DNA from: Rhizomys pruinosus
Lineage: Eukaryota; Chordata; Mammalia; Rodentia; Spalacidae
DNA: 64,000 bases
Reading direction: 5' to 3'
Assembly: GCA_009823505.1 (NCBI GenBank)
Contig: VZQC01001040.1
Location: forward strand, 124,001 to 188,000
Shown: positions 1-11,783 of the stretch, one piece after another
Layout of the letters: every line of letters begins with the position of its first letter
Position numbering within the stretch: the stretch's first letter is position 1
Position numbers and translations under genes: made by a program
Notes under the pieces: model-generated
Databases searched by the model: none
What the model was told of the DNA's origin: nothing
The model's input: the letters and a program-made list of their open reading frames with translations, nothing else

Positions 1-3000
1 GCCAGCCAGGCATACTTGTATAGGGTCTTGTATTACAAGGGGATAGAACTGAACTTTCTTCCCCTAGTCTGAGTGCAGGGTGTGGGCTAGGACACTTTGC
101 TGCTTTAAATCCTCCTGGAACTGCCTTATATGTCCTCCTACACACCTCTAAATTCCAGTGAGGCTTAAACTTCTTTGGAAACAAAAATCAGGAGCCCTTG
201 CTGGTGACTGTGTTGTACAGTGTCTCATCTGTACCATGAGACAGTGGAATGCTGGGATGCTTACCTGCTTTAATTGGGTAGCCACAATTTAATAAGCTCA
301 ATGTTACCGCCACGAAGGTGGTGGCACTTTTTGTCTTGGGTTTTATGGCAATATTACTTTTCAAATAAATGTATAATCCACCCACAGTCATCTCAGTTGA
401 ATTCTTCACTTTTAAAATCAGCATTTCATAAAATTTTCAAACATTGTTTATTTCTCATTATTATGGGGGTGGCAAAGAATAGAATGTTAAACCTGCAAGA
501 ACTTCCACAAAAATGATTCTATGCTTAAATAAGTTTGGAAAATCCTGCATCTGTTGTTGTGTCACTTGGAAATTCATTATACCCATAAGAAGATGTAAAG
601 TGCTTTTAAAAACATCAACGTGCAGGTTACCAATTTACGGTCGTATTTTGTACCTTATATGGTAAGGTACTGTACCTTTCCCTATAAGACTCTGTGCCTG
701 ACCTCAAGATCCTTCTAACATGTGAACTGATAGCTAAAAGCTTGTCTGTGACCCTCACTGTACACTGACAGAGTTAAATACAGCTTTTCTCCAGCCCCTC
801 TCCAAGCCATAGGTATGAATCCTGGGTCGCATTCCTTATACTTTATTAAATGCAAATGCCTACCTGCCTGCCCCATTGAACAAGCTTACATGCAGTGCCA
901 CCGTGTCTTACCCTGTGTTTCTATCATGACCTTGCAACACGTGAGGACGTTATTCAGCTGTGTCATTTGGTCCCAGGACCACCTATGGTCACCTCCATCC
1001 TATACAGGAATGTTAAGGTTGGTAAGTGATAAAGCTAAGATTTTTAACCCAGTCTGTTGATATCTAAGACTTGGAGATCTTTCCACTGAACTGTTCTCTG
1101 GCAAGTGGATTCACAGTGAGGATTTGGGGTGGCATTGAAAAACTGGATGGAAGAACGAGAAAAGAAAGTAAGACAAAAAATTAACAAACACTGACTGTTC
1201 TCTCTCATATACACAAGGGGGCGTGCTGTATGGCACTGCTCCTGGAGAGAGGTGAACAAATGTCCACTCACCCCAGCTAAGGAACCAATGAGAGACCACA
1301 GTAAGGACCCCAACAAAGTCCAACTTGGGAACCATGAGTTTATTGGGGTTACTTACAGGAACATTGCTAAGGGGTTAGCTAAAGGACCATGGATAACTCA
1401 GTGGCAGCCGCATTAGCTACATGGCTGATGACTCAAAGGCTGGACTCTGCTCAACTCACAGGCAGCTCAAGGGGTCAGGGAGGCTCCTGTCCTCAGCAGT
1501 CCCTACATCCTTACTGTATATGTTAACTGAGGAGCAAAAGCCTAGTCCATCTAGTCAGTTTCAAGGACTTCCTGGGGTTTTTCAGTTGTTTACTTTCAGA
1601 GTCTTGATGAACCTTCCCTTAGAACTTCCTGGGTGCTGATGAGCTTCCCTGTAGAATGGAATGTTTCAACTCTGAGGAAATTGCTATACAGGGCACTAAT
1701 TGAAGGGAATAAAGGGACCATCAGAAGTGGGAAGAAGACAAAGGAGGGTGATGGAGGACAAATATATGCAAATCGCAGTGGTGTAAATGCACGAGATGTC
1801 ATAAATAAGTCAATTATTCTATATACTAACTTAAAACTATTTTAAAAAGAAAACATCCCACTCCTTTGAGATTGTAAGTTTAGAAATGCAACATAACTTC
1901 TAAGAGTTTATAGCTACTTTCTAGAATTTTCTATCTTGGAGCTAATAATGCCTCTGGTTCTGAATGTGCTTGAATTGCTTCCCAGGGCAGTAATGGTCAG
2001 GGACCAGAAAGCAAATCCCTGTAATGTTATGTGACACCGATGGCTGGGGATTTGTCCCTCAGCCTCTATGCCCATTTGTCTATCTTCCTCTCCATTGTCA
2101 AAGACATTTGACAGCCATAGCGAATGAGACATCTGCTTTCTTTTCAGATTTGTCTCCTTCACACTTCCTATTCTCCCATGAGCCTTCACTGACTGTCAGT
2201 TCCGTTTGGCCCCTCGGTTTTGCTCTAAAACTGGTTTTATTTCCTGCATTTGTCTTAGCCGAGGCTCTCATTACTTGAATCTCTCTCGCTTGCACTTAAG
2301 AGTTTGTCATCTTTCCCACACGGCCGCCCCCACCGCCCATCATCCATCTTCCTTCACACCCTCTGCCTTCCCCTCCCTCTCCTGCTTCTTGTAGAATTAC
2401 CCCTTCATGGCTATCTTGTTCCTAATACAGACCATTTACTTTGGAGCTTTTTAGCAAAGCATCGTTTTTCTTTTTGTTGTATTTGGGAGTTTTTGTCCCC
2501 TCTCCACAATTCATTTCTTTTTCTTTCTCCCTCTTTTCCCCAAGAACTCATTCTCAGTGTTTATGGAGGCAGGCTTCCTAAATGTCTTTTTGACTCCCTA
2601 AGTCTCGGTAGTTTTCTCTGAATCATGCACTCCTTAAAATAGCCGGGCTGACTATGCCCATTCAACGTGTAGGCAGTTGTCTCAATGAGAAGACTGAGTC
2701 TTCAGATCTTGTCTAAAACCCTGAGAAGTTGCAGCCACAAGGGATGACAGCATCCTAAGAACTGACCCCCTTCGTAGAGTGGGGTCATCTGTCCCATGCT
2801 TTTCCCCAAACAAAAAAGCACCTGCAACTTTCTTTGCTCAAAGCCCTCAGGTGTCTAAGCCCACTCAGCAAGATTACTTAAGAGCTTACTGGGAAGGAGG
2901 GCTAAGGCTGTTAAAGTCCTGAAGAATAACGACCCCAGAGTCTTGAAGCCTTAGGGAAAAGCACTTTCTTTTTTTGTTTGTTTTTTGTTTGTTTGTTTGT

Positions 3001-4012
3001 TTGTTTTGTTTTCTTTTTTTTATTTATTTTTTATTGATGCTTTGTGCATTTCATACATCATTTTCCAATTCAGTTCAGGCATATTTCCCTTTCCCTTCCC
3101 CCCTACCCCCACTCCAACCCAGATCATGCATTTTGCCATAACTGTCCTGCATCTTTCTCTCAGTTTTTTTTTTCATTTTTTAGCTATAAGTGATAATTCA
3201 TGAGTACAAGAATCCTTCATATGAAACCAATTTGCAGGCTGTTGTGCCCAAACCCCCACAGCCCCACCATCCAGCGGGGGGTGAGGGGTTATATGTTCAA
3301 TCAAGTTGATCAAATGAGTGTCCAGACTACATTGCTGTATTTTCACCATTGAATGGGGAAAAGCACTTTCTTCCAATACCTAAGAGAAGAGCTTTGTCCC
3401 TGGTGCCTCGTGCCATGGTCCAGGACAGAGAGTTATGTCTCCCTTCTCCCCATTCGGGGAGCCTTTACTCTGGGGCCACACTTGTTCTTATGAAAACAGC
3501 TTCAAGTGATATAGAAAAGTATCAGTGTTAAGGCCTCAAATTCTCCTTTGCTATGTTGGTTCTACAATTACAGCCTCTTAATCTTAGCAGGCTGTGGGAT
3601 TCTTACAGTTAGGACACCAGTACTGATAAATTATGGGAGGAAATGAGATCACTGTAATAAGCAAAGTGCCTGAGACATCTAAGTAAGACAACCAGGAAAA
3701 TGAGAAGAGGCAGTGTGCGATCCCTCATCAGCATAATTACTGTTTTGATAATAGCATCTGTTGACTGTCTACAGAGAGTGTCAGTGTTCTAAGCAAGTCA
3801 TGTGAGGTGACTCACTTTATCTTCACGAGAACTCCATACAGTAGAGTGTGATGGTAACATGATTGGATTGAAAGGCACCAGGATTAGTAAAACTCACTTC
3901 TCAGGGTCTATGAGGGTGTTTCCAGAGATGTCAACTAACAGAGGAAGCATGCCCGGGATGAAGGTAGCACCATCCAATAGGCTGAAGCCTATCTGGCCTA
4001 AAGAAAGACAGC
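1..4012. other. Left copy of a ~4-kb duplicated block, no gene seen
   Basis: This stretch recurs almost base for base at 4994-9086. The first 1.25 kb differs by about one base; later parts alternate between identity and indel-rich patches. The same L1 fragment with the same target duplication sits in both copies, so the block was duplicated as a unit. Open frames are at most about 105 codons, show no family resemblance and contain no exon structure. The segment around 1200-1640 has the feel of a dispersed rodent repeat, but I cannot name it. The homology may extend upstream of the window start, because base 1 is already inside the block. Confidence 0.9.
2971..3355 (-). mobile_element. 5'-truncated L1 3' end, antisense
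   Basis: Read on the minus strand this is an L1 3' terminus: a G-rich tract, a conserved run ending in a CAATAAAA-type signal, and an A-rich tail that appears here as T-rich sequence at 2971-3030. It is flanked by a perfect 17-bp target-site duplication (GGGAAAAGCACTTTCTT at 2954-2970 and 3356-3372). That shows a discrete target-primed insertion of about 385 bp. It is closely related to the tails at 15323-15670 and 55781-56120. Confidence 0.85.
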
Positions 4013-4025
4013 TAACACAGGCCTA

Positions 4026-4151
4026 TTCTCCCTCCCTCTCCCTCCCCTTCTCCCTCTCCCTCCCCCTCTCCCTCTCCCTCCCCCTCTCCCTCTCCCCTCC
4101 CCCCTCCCCCTCTCCCTCTCCCTCCCTCTCTCCCTCCCTCCCCCTCCCCCC
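4026..4151. repeat. 126-bp homopyrimidine CCCTCT-type low-complexity tract
   Basis: An unbroken C/T run made of imperfect CCCTCT and CCCTCC units. It ends directly at a one-base N, where assembly evidently stopped. Tracts of this kind are hard to sequence and can form triplex or C-rich folded structures. In the right-hand copy of the block the corresponding region (9180-9270) is a shorter, degenerate C-rich stretch. Confidence 0.9.
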
Positions 4152-4152
4152 N
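4152..4152. other. Single ambiguous base (contig join or unresolved call)
   Basis: One N sits between the homopyrimidine tract and ordinary sequence. It coincides with the right end of the duplicated block, so it is a likely contig junction. Confidence 0.7.
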
Positions 4153-4379
4153 ATTTCCACTGCCTTTGACTCCAGGTTAGCTTCAGCTCAGGACGATTTT
4201 GTAAGAATGGCTGTGGTGATGGTTTCTCACATGACCCCCGCTGGTGCCCACTTCCTGTCCTCATGCATTTCTATAGTCTGCTCCCCACGAGAGCAGACTG
4301 AACTTAATGACTTTCTCTTAGCAAATACCAAAAGTAATGGGATGTCACTACCAAGAAAAAGACTGTGCCTGTCTTTGTG

Positions 4380-4437
4380 TTCTCTCCCTCTCTCTCTCTC
4401 TCTTCTCTCTCTCTCGCTCTTCTCTCTCTCTCCTCTG
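4380..4437. repeat. Interrupted (CT)n microsatellite
   Basis: A CT dinucleotide run broken by single-base interruptions, lying inside an old LTR-like segment. Confidence 0.9.
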
Positions 4438-4439
4438 AT

Positions 4440-4979
4440 AAAGCCAGCTGACATATAGGGAGAGCTATCTAGCAAGATACTAAGGGTATCTCAGTGGAGA
4501 ACTCAATCTTTCACACCAATAGCCTACGAAGACCACAACCCTGCCAACATCCATTTGAGTGACCTAGAGGCAAACCCTTCTCCACTTGAGCCCCAAGAGA
4601 CACAAACCTGATTGTAGCTTTCTGAGACACCTGGAGCCAAAAAGGCTCTTGCGAAAGACAATAAAAAACACCAACACATGTTTTTAAAAAAACACATGTT
4701 TATCCTGTTTGCTTAAAAAATCTTATCCAAGCTGTTCATTTGTGCTCTAACTTTGTGCTAGTGCAATACTTTATTCTTTCATTCAAACAAATGTTTGCTG
4801 GATTCATTAAACTCAATATGCAGTTGCCATTGGATCTTTCAAATCTGGATGCATGTTCTCATGTTACTTTTTTCCTGATCTGAGATTTCCTGTGATATTC
4901 ATATGGTACACTAACAGTTTGCTGTTTTAAAGTCACTATGTTTGGGGTTATTTGTTATGCAGCAATTACAGCTAATACA
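4440..4979 (+). mobile_element. Degraded MLT1-like (MaLR) LTR remnant
   Basis: The end near 4924-4979 resembles the 3' end of mammalian MaLR LTRs (a TTTAAG-CACTAAGTTTGGGG-like stretch followed by TTATGCAGCAAT and CTAATAC). The 4440-4640 part resembles the middle of the same class (CCAACATCCATTTGAGTGA and related phrases). The intervening A/T-rich part around 4660-4900 does not match and may be inserted or decayed. This is recognised from memory of consensus features. Confidence 0.4.
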
Positions 4980-7900
4980 TTCTCCACTGAGATGCCAGCC
5001 AGGCATACTTGTATAGGGTCTTGTATTACAAGGGGATAGAACTGAACTTTCTTCCCCTAGTCTGAGTGCAGGGTGTGGGCTAGGACACTTTGCTGCTTTA
5101 AATCCTCCTGGAACTGCCTTATATGTCCTCCTACACACCTCTAAATTCCAGTGAGGCTTAAACTTCTTTGGAAACAAAAATCAGGAGCCCTTGCTGGTGA
5201 CTGTGTTGTACAGTGTCTCATCTGTACCATGAGACAGTGGAATGCTGGGATGCTTACCTGCTTTAATTGGGTAGCCACAATTTAATAAGCTCAATGTTAC
5301 CGCCACGAAGGTGGTGGCACTTTTTGTCTTGGGTTTTATGGCAATATTACTTTTCAAATAAATGTATAATCCACCCACAGTCATCTCAGTTGAATTCTTC
5401 ACTTTTAAAATCAGCATTTCATAAAATTTTCAAACATTGTTTATTTCTCATTATTATGGGGGTGGCAAAGAATAGAATGTTAAACCTGCAAGAACTTCCA
5501 CAAAAATGATTCTATGCTTAAATAAGTTTGGAAAATCCTGCATCTGTTGTTGTGTCACTTGGAAATTCATTATACCCATAAGAAGATGTAAAGTGCTTTT
5601 AAAAACATCAACGTGCAGGTTACCAATTTACGGTCGTATTTTGTACCTTATATGGTAAGGTACTGTACCTTTCCCTATAAGACTCTGTGCCTGACCTCAA
5701 GATCCTTCTAACATGTGAACTGATAGCTAAAAGCTTGTCTGTGACCCTCACTGTACACTGACAGAGTTAAATACAGCTTTTCTCCAGCCCCTCTCCAAGC
5801 CATAGGTATGAATCCTGGGTCGCATTCCTTATACTTTATTAAATGCAAATGCCTACCTGCCTGCCCCATTGAACAAGCTTACATGCAGTGCCACCGTGTC
5901 TTACCCTGTGTTTCTATCATGACCTTGCAACACGTGAGGACGTTATTCAGCTGTGTCATTTGGTCCCAGGACCACCTATGGTCACCTCCATCCTATACAG
6001 GAATGCTAAGGTTGGTAAGTGATAAAGCTAAGATTTTTAACCCAGTCTGTTGATATCTAAGACTTGGAGATCTTTCCACTGAACTGTTCTCTGGCAAGTG
6101 GATTCACAGTGAGGATTTGGGGTGGCATTGAAAAACTGGATGGAAGAACGAGAAAAGAAAGTAAGACAAAAAATTAACAAACACTGACTGTTCTCTCTCA
6201 TATACACAAGGGGGCGTGCTGTATGGCACTGCTCCTGGAGAGAGGTGAACAAATGTCCACTCACCCCAGCTAAGGAAGCCAATGAGAGACCACAGTAAGG
6301 ACCCCAACAAAGTCCAACTTGGGAACCATGGAGTTTTATTGGGGTTTATTACAGGAACATTGCTAAGGGGTTAGCTAAAGGACCATGGATAACTCAGTGG
6401 CAGCCGCATTAGCTACATGGCTGATGACTCAAAGGCTGGACTCTGCTCAACTCACAGGCAGCTCAAGGGGTCAGGGAGGCTCCTGTCCTCAGCAGTCCCT
6501 ACATCCTTACTGCATATGTTAACTGAGGAGCAAAAGCCTAGTCCATCTAGTCAGTTTCAAGGACTTCCTGGGGTTTTTCAGTTGTTTACTTTCAGAGTCT
6601 TGATGAACCTTCCCTTAGAACTTCCTGGGTGCTGATGAGCTTCCCTGTAGAATGGAATGTTTCAAACCTCGGGACTTGGTATTACAGGGCACTAATTGAC
6701 AGGGAATATAAAGGGACCCATCAGAAGTGGGAAGAAGGACAAGGAGGGGATGGGGGGACAAAAATGCAAAATTCGCAGTGGTTGTAAATGCCCCGAGATT
6801 GTCATCTACATAAGTCAATGATGTATATCCTACCGTAAAAACAGATGTGAAAAAGAAACCATCCCACTCCTGTGAGATTTGTAAGATTAGAAATGCACAT
6901 AACTTTCTAAGGAGTTTATAGCTACTTTTATAGTAATTTTCTATCTTGGAGCTAATAATGCCTCTGGTTCTGAATGTGCTTGAATTGCTTCCCAGGGCAG
7001 TAATGGTCAGGGACCAGAAAGCAAATCCCTGTAATGTTATGTGACACCGATGGCTGGGGATTTGTCCCTCAGCCTCTATGCCCATTTGTCTATCTTCCTC
7101 TCCATTGTCAAAGACATTTGACAGCCATAGCGAATGAGACATCTGCTTTCTTTTCAGATTTGTCTCCTTCACACTTCCTATTCTCCCATGAGCCTTCACT
7201 GACTGTCAGTTCCGTTTGGCCCCTCGGTTTTGCTCTAAAACTGGTTTTATTTCCTGCATTTGTCTTAGCCGAGGCTCTCATTTCACCTTGGAAATCTTCT
7301 CGTGCTTCTGCACTTAAGAGTTTTGTCATTCTTTCCCACACGGCCGCCGCCCCCACCGCCCATCATCCATCTTCCTTCACACCCTCTGCCTTCCCCTCCC
7401 TCTCCTGCTTCTCTGTAGAATTACCCCTCATGGACTATCTTGTCCTAATTACAGGACCATTTACTTTTGGAGCCTTTTTTTAGAAAAAGCATCCGTTTTT
7501 CTTTTTGTTGTATTTGGGAGTTTTTGTCCCCTCTCCACAATTCATTTCTTTTTCTTTCTCCTCTTTTCCCCAAGATAACTCATTCTCAGTGTTTATGGAG
7601 GCAGGCTTCCTAAATGTCTTTTTGACTCCCTAAGTCTCGGTAGTTTTCTCTGAATCATGCACTCCTTAAAATAGCCGGGCTGACTATGCCCATTCAACGT
7701 GTAGGCAGTTGTCTCAATGAGAAGACTGAGTCTTCAGACATGTCTAAAACCCCTGAGGCAAGTGCAGAACAAGGGATGACAGTCATCCTAAAAGAAACTT
7801 ACCCCCTTCGTTTCAGAGTGTGGCATCTGTCCATGCTCTTTCCCCAAACAAACAAAAAGCCACCTGCAACTTTCTTGCTCAAGCCCTCAGGTGTCTAAGC

Positions 7901-8014
7901 CCACTCAGCAAGATTACTTAAGAGCTTACTGGGAAGGAGGGCTAAGGCTGTTAAAGTCCTGAAGAATAATTTACGCCCTAGAGTCTTGAAGACCCTTAGG
8001 AAACGCACTTTCTT

Positions 8015-8406
8015 TTTTTGTTTGTTTTTGTTTGTGTGTTGTTTGTTTTGTTTTGTTCTTTCTTTTTTTTTTTATTTTTTCTTGATGCTTTGTGCCTTTC
8101 ATCAAATCATTTTCCAATTCAGTTCAGGCACATTTCCCTTCCCCTTCCCCCTACCCCACTCCAACCCAGATCATGCATTTTGCCATAACTGTTCCCTGCA
8201 TCTTTCTCTCATGTTTTTTTTTTCATTATTAGCCAATAAGGATAATTCATGAGTTACAAGAATCCTTCATAATGAAAACCCACTTGCGGCTGTTGTGCCC
8301 AAAACCCCCACAGCCCCACATCCAGCGGGGGGTGGAGGGGTTATATGTTCAATCAAGTTGATCAAAGTGAGTGTCCAGACTACAGGGCGGATTTCACCAT
8401 TGAATG
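8015..8406 (-). mobile_element. L1 3' end, second copy of the 2971-3355 insertion
   Basis: The same antisense L1 fragment with the same flanking duplication (degraded on the left, exact on the right near 8407-8423). It is not an independent insertion; it came along with the block duplication. It carries several homopolymer-length differences from the first copy. Confidence 0.85.
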
Positions 8407-8661
8407 GGGAAAAGCACTTTCTTCCAATACCTAAGAGAAGAGCTTTGTCCCTGGTGCCTCGTGCCATGGTCCAGGACAGAGAGTTATGTCTCCCTTCTCC
8501 CCATTCGGGGAGCCTTTACTCTGGGGCCACACTTGTTCTTATGAAAACAGCTTCAAGTGATATAGAAAAGTATCAGTGTTAAGGCCTCAAATTCTCCTTT
8601 GCTATGTTGGTTCTACAATTACAGCCTCTTAATCTTAGCAGGCTGTGGGATTCTTACGTTA

Positions 8662-8679
8662 GGGGGGGGGGGGGGGGGG
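8662..8679. repeat. Run of 18 G
   Basis: The other copy of the block has only two G at this place (near 3611). It is either a genuine homopolymer expansion or a base-calling or consensus error. Confidence 0.9.
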
Positions 8680-9086
8680 ACACAGTACTGATAAATTATG
8701 GGAGGAAATGAGATCACTGTAATAAGCAAAGTGCCTGAGACATCTAAGTAAGACAACCAGGAAAATGAGAAGAGGCAGTGTGCGATCCCTCATCAGCATA
8801 ATTACTGTTTTGATAATAGCATCTGTTGACTGTCTACAGAGAGTGTCAGTGTTCTAAGCAAGTCATGTGAGGTGACTCACTTTATCTTCACGAGAACTCC
8901 ATACAGTAGAGTGTGATGGTAACATGATTGGATTGAAAGGCACCAGGATTAGTAAAACTCACTTCTCAGGGTCTATGAGGGTGTTACAGCGAACCTGTAA
9001 ACTAACGAGAAGCAAGGATCAGGATTGAAGGTAAGCACCAGCCAATAGGCGGAATAGCCTAGCTTGGTCCTGCAAAGAAAGACAGT

Positions 9087-9769
9087 AGCAAATCAAAGGC
9101 AAGAGGAGGAAATAAACATAGCAAGAAACTGGAGAAAGAGAACGAAAACGATAACGAGACCGGAAAAATGGGAGAATTCTCCACTTAAACCCTACCCATT
9201 CCTTCTACCTACTCTCTCCCTCCATCCCCCCACCCCCCACTTCCCTCTCCACCCTCCCTCAAGCCAGGAGTAGCCTTGGACTTGCCAAGGCCCTGGCAAA
9301 CCCCAGCAAGCTGCCGCTGCTGTCTGTTCACATTCTCCTGGTTCAACTATTCTGCCATTATCAGAACATTTCTCCCCCTAACAGGCCTGTTGGAAATAAT
9401 TATAAGCTTATTATTAAATTCATATTAACTCATTATGAAATTTAAAGAAAACCCGCACTGACTCAATTAAGCATATCAGCCATTATTTCCTCTTAGTCTC
9501 TGTATTTGGTTTTCAGGCTGCAATAGAAAAATCATATGATCAGGATGATACATAATCATATTTTTGGTTGCAATTTCTCTCAATGTGAGGGGTTAATACT
9601 ATTCGGTCACACAGTTATAAGCCTAAGAAATAAAATGCTATTCATGGCTTGCTTCTGAATATTACTTGTCATAAGTCAATCTTTCGGGGGTTTTGTTTTT
9701 TCACTTTAATTATTTATATAGATATATATAATATAAATATTATAGTATACATATATATCTCTCTATTGG
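9087..9769. other. Unassigned sequence
   Basis: A-rich, then C-rich at 9180-9270, then ordinary AT-rich sequence with an AT-rich stretch at 9715-9760. I see no gene and no repeat I can name. The first 100 bases look like low-quality sequence at the edge of the duplicated block. Confidence 0.5.
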
Positions 9770-9917
9770 TCTCTTTTCGAGGACCGGGTCTCCCTGTGCT
9801 CCCAGCTGTCCTGGAAACACTCTTAGACCAGGCTTGGCCTTGCACTCCAAAAAGATCCACTGCCCTCTGCCTCCAGAGTGCTAGTATATTAATTAAGGGT
9901 GTGCGCCACCACGCCGG
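9770..9917 (-). mobile_element. B1 SINE, antisense
   Basis: It carries the antisense B1 landmarks in order: a GGGTCTCCCTGTG-type 3' region, the ACCAGGCTTGGCCTTG segment and GTGTGCGCCACCACGCC at the 5' end. Its 5' end abuts the poly-T of the next L1, so that L1 inserted at or in this SINE. Confidence 0.85.
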
Positions 9918-10110
9918 CTTTTTTTTTTTTTTTTTTTTTTTTCAAATCTAGACCCGTTTCCCCCCATCCCCCCACCCCTCCAGAGCTCATGCATTCTGCC
10001 AAACATGCTATTCATCTCTTTCTCAGTCTTTCTCAATATTTTCCATGGGGAAGTTGACTGTTTTGAGCAGAAGTTCACTGTTTCGGTCAGTTCCTTGATG
10101 CAGTCCTTTC

Positions 10111-10145
<35 letters not shown>
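10111..10145. repeat. (GTT)n microsatellite inside the L1 3'UTR
   Basis: About eleven GTT units, equal to CAA in the L1 sense strand. Related tails at 13608 and 39850 carry shorter CAA runs at the same place, so the repeat has expanded within the family. Confidence 0.92.
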
Positions 10146-10227
10146 CCAATATGCATCACTCCCAACTGCTTTGGACAAAAGCTCAAGTGGCCATGCACAG
10201 GAAATACTTACAATTGGGTAATTGGCA

Positions 10228-10470
10228 CTAGCATCCACAGATGAGGGATACCATTCTTTGTTTGTTTTTCTGGGACTGTGTTACTTCACTCAGCATGATG
10301 TCCTCTAGCTCCAGCCATTTTCCTACAAAGCTCATGATGTCGTCTTTCTTTACTGCTGCATAGAACTCCATTGTGTAGATATACCACATTTTCTCTATCC
10401 ACTCATCAGTTGAGGGGCATTTGGGTTGGTTCCAGCTCTTTGCTATTGTGAATAGAGCTGAGATAAACAT
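10228..10470 (-). pseudogene. L1 ORF2p C-terminal fragment
   Basis: An 80-residue open frame runs from MFISALFTIAKSWNQPKCP through MWYIYTMEFYAAVKKDD to a terminal MVSLICGC. This corresponds to the C-terminal end of L1 ORF2p, downstream of the reverse transcriptase (human L1 has MWxIYTMEYYAAIKNDE and ends FSLIGG). The frame is intact up to a normal stop. Endonuclease and reverse transcriptase domains are absent through 5' truncation, so it cannot encode a working protein. Confidence 0.9.
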
Positions 10471-10512
10471 GGCCGTGCATGTATCTCCGCAGTGGGGTGT
10501 GTTTTTTACTTT

Positions 10513-10637
10513 TTGAGACTGGGTCTCCTTGTAGACTCTGCTGGCCTAGAATTTGCTATATAGACCAGGCAGGCCTCCATCTCACAGAGATGCCTCTCAA
10601 GTGCTAGGATTAAAGGCATGCACCACCATACCCAACT
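10513..10637 (-). mobile_element. B1 SINE, antisense
   Basis: Antisense B1 with TTTTGAGACTGGGTCTCC, an ACCAGGCAGGCCTCC segment and AGTGCTAGGATTAAAGGC before CACCACCATACCCA. Moderately diverged. It sits directly after the truncated L1. Confidence 0.85.
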
Positions 10638-10817
10638 GTAAACATTTTTTAATATTCAAATTTACAAGTCCTATAGTAACAAAAACTCATCTGAAACTGA
10701 ATTGGGCCAAAAGCAGAGGAGAAAAAGACTGATCTCACTTTGTTTGCAAAGATGCAGGGCAAACAGAATCAATACTACAGGCACTGTGCAAGGATAGAAA
10801 TGGGCTGCCAATTCTGC

Positions 10818-10919
10818 CCTGTGTGTCTATGTGTGTGTCTCTGTGTGTGTGTTGTGTGCCTGTGTGTCTGTGTGTGTGTCTGTATGTATGGGTATGTGTG
10901 TGTACCACAAACACACATG
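10818..10919. repeat. Imperfect (TG)n microsatellite
   Basis: A TGTG-rich tract with CTG and TATG interruptions. It forms the tail-side simple repeat of the antisense SINE that follows. Confidence 0.92.
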
Positions 10920-11185
10920 TGAAGGTCAGAGGACAGCTTTGACTCTCAGCACTTCCCTTCCTTTGTTTGAAACAGGGTCTCTCATCGTTCACCTCTCCAG
11001 GTCCCAGAATAGTTGACTTATGAGCTTCTCGAGAATCCTCCTGTTTCTACCTCCCATTTCCCCATAGGTATGCTGGGATAACAGACGCCTGCATTACAGT
11101 GTCCAGCTTTTATGTGGATTCCAACCAATTGTCAAGATTGGCCAGCGAGAACTTAACCCACTAAGCCATCTCTCCAGTCCAGCCT
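10920..11185 (-). mobile_element. B4-type composite SINE, antisense
   Basis: It contains a GTCAGAGGACAGCTTTG segment, an internal B1-like section (AAACAGGGTCTCTCAT) and ends in TAAGCCATCTCTCCAGTCC, the antisense of a tRNA-derived SINE head. Diverged. The subfamily assignment (B4 or RSINE-like) is tentative. Confidence 0.6.
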
Positions 11186-11199
11186 GGCAATTTCTTTAA

Positions 11200-11685
11200 A
11201 AGTATACACTTACCGTACTTTCCATTTCTAGGTATTTAGCCAAAAGAAATGAAAGCTTACCTTCATACAATGACTTGTACCCAGATAGTCATAATAGTCA
11301 AAAACTAAAGACAGAATATCCAACAACTGAGGGGATAAACAACAGGTACTCAGCAAGAGCAAAGAATGAGCTCTTACTACATGGAACTGAGTGAATGGGT
11401 CTCAGAACCATGACACTGAGTGAAAGAAGCTAGACAGAAGGACACATACTACATAATTCCTCTATATAAAATTCTAGACAATAAAACCTACTTGATAATG
11501 ACAGAAGCAAATCAATTGTTGTGTGAGGTTGGGGTGCAAAAAGATTACCAAGGAGCTTGAGGAAAGCTTCAGAGTTTATACCTTTATTATCTTAGTTGTG
11601 ATTTGATGAATATGTAGTTATTGAACAGTATATGTAAAATTGGCATAGCTTGTTATGCTAATTATAACTCATTAAAGCTACAAAA
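11200..11685 (+). mobile_element. Ancient mammalian L1 3' end (L1M-type)
   Basis: In order it shows the decayed ORF2-end phrases of old L1s (TTTAGCCAAAAGAAATGAAA, an ACTGAGTGAAAGAAGCTAGAC stretch, GACACATACTACATAATTCC) and a 3'UTR ending in ACTCATTAAAGCT. This matches the general layout of old L1MA/MB tails. No open frame remains. Confidence 0.6.
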
Positions 11686-11783
11686 CAGGTGAAGATGTTG
11701 AACCATAAGACCGATATGCTTCCTATTGGAGAACAGATGGAATCAGGGTGAGTAGAAGCAAGGATGTTAAAGCCGTCCTGATG

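Larger units (their letters stand above)
4994..9086. other. Right copy of the ~4-kb duplicated block
   Basis: It starts with the same bases as position 1; the offset is 4993 at first and drifts to about 5010 by 7034 through small indels. Recognisable alignment ends near a shared AAAGAAAGACAG (about 4001-4012 and 9075-9086). Differences concentrate in patches such as 6660-6925, 7280-7500, 7730-7880, 7960-8400 and 8985-9086. No gene is recognisable in it. Confidence 0.9.
9918..10497 (-). mobile_element. 5'-truncated L1, antisense (tail, 3'UTR, ORF2 end)
   Basis: Reading the minus strand from 10497 gives the ORF2 C-terminus, a 3'UTR with a CAA repeat, a G-rich tract and an A tail (25 T on the plus strand at 9918-9942). 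It matches the sense L1 at 13256-13790 over about 540 bp, so the two form a long inverted repeat across the assembly gap. The 5' truncation point lies just before the next B1. Confidence 0.88.

Noticed and set aside
3859..4458. 199-codon plus-strand frame rich in SPSLSLPL repeats
   Set aside because: It reads through the CCCTCT tract, the N and a CT repeat. It is low-complexity translation, not a gene.
6615..7199. 194-codon minus-strand frame in the right copy of the duplicated block
   Set aside because: The left copy breaks this frame with many small indels in the same region, and there is no recognisable domain. It is probably a chance frame in poorly resolved sequence.
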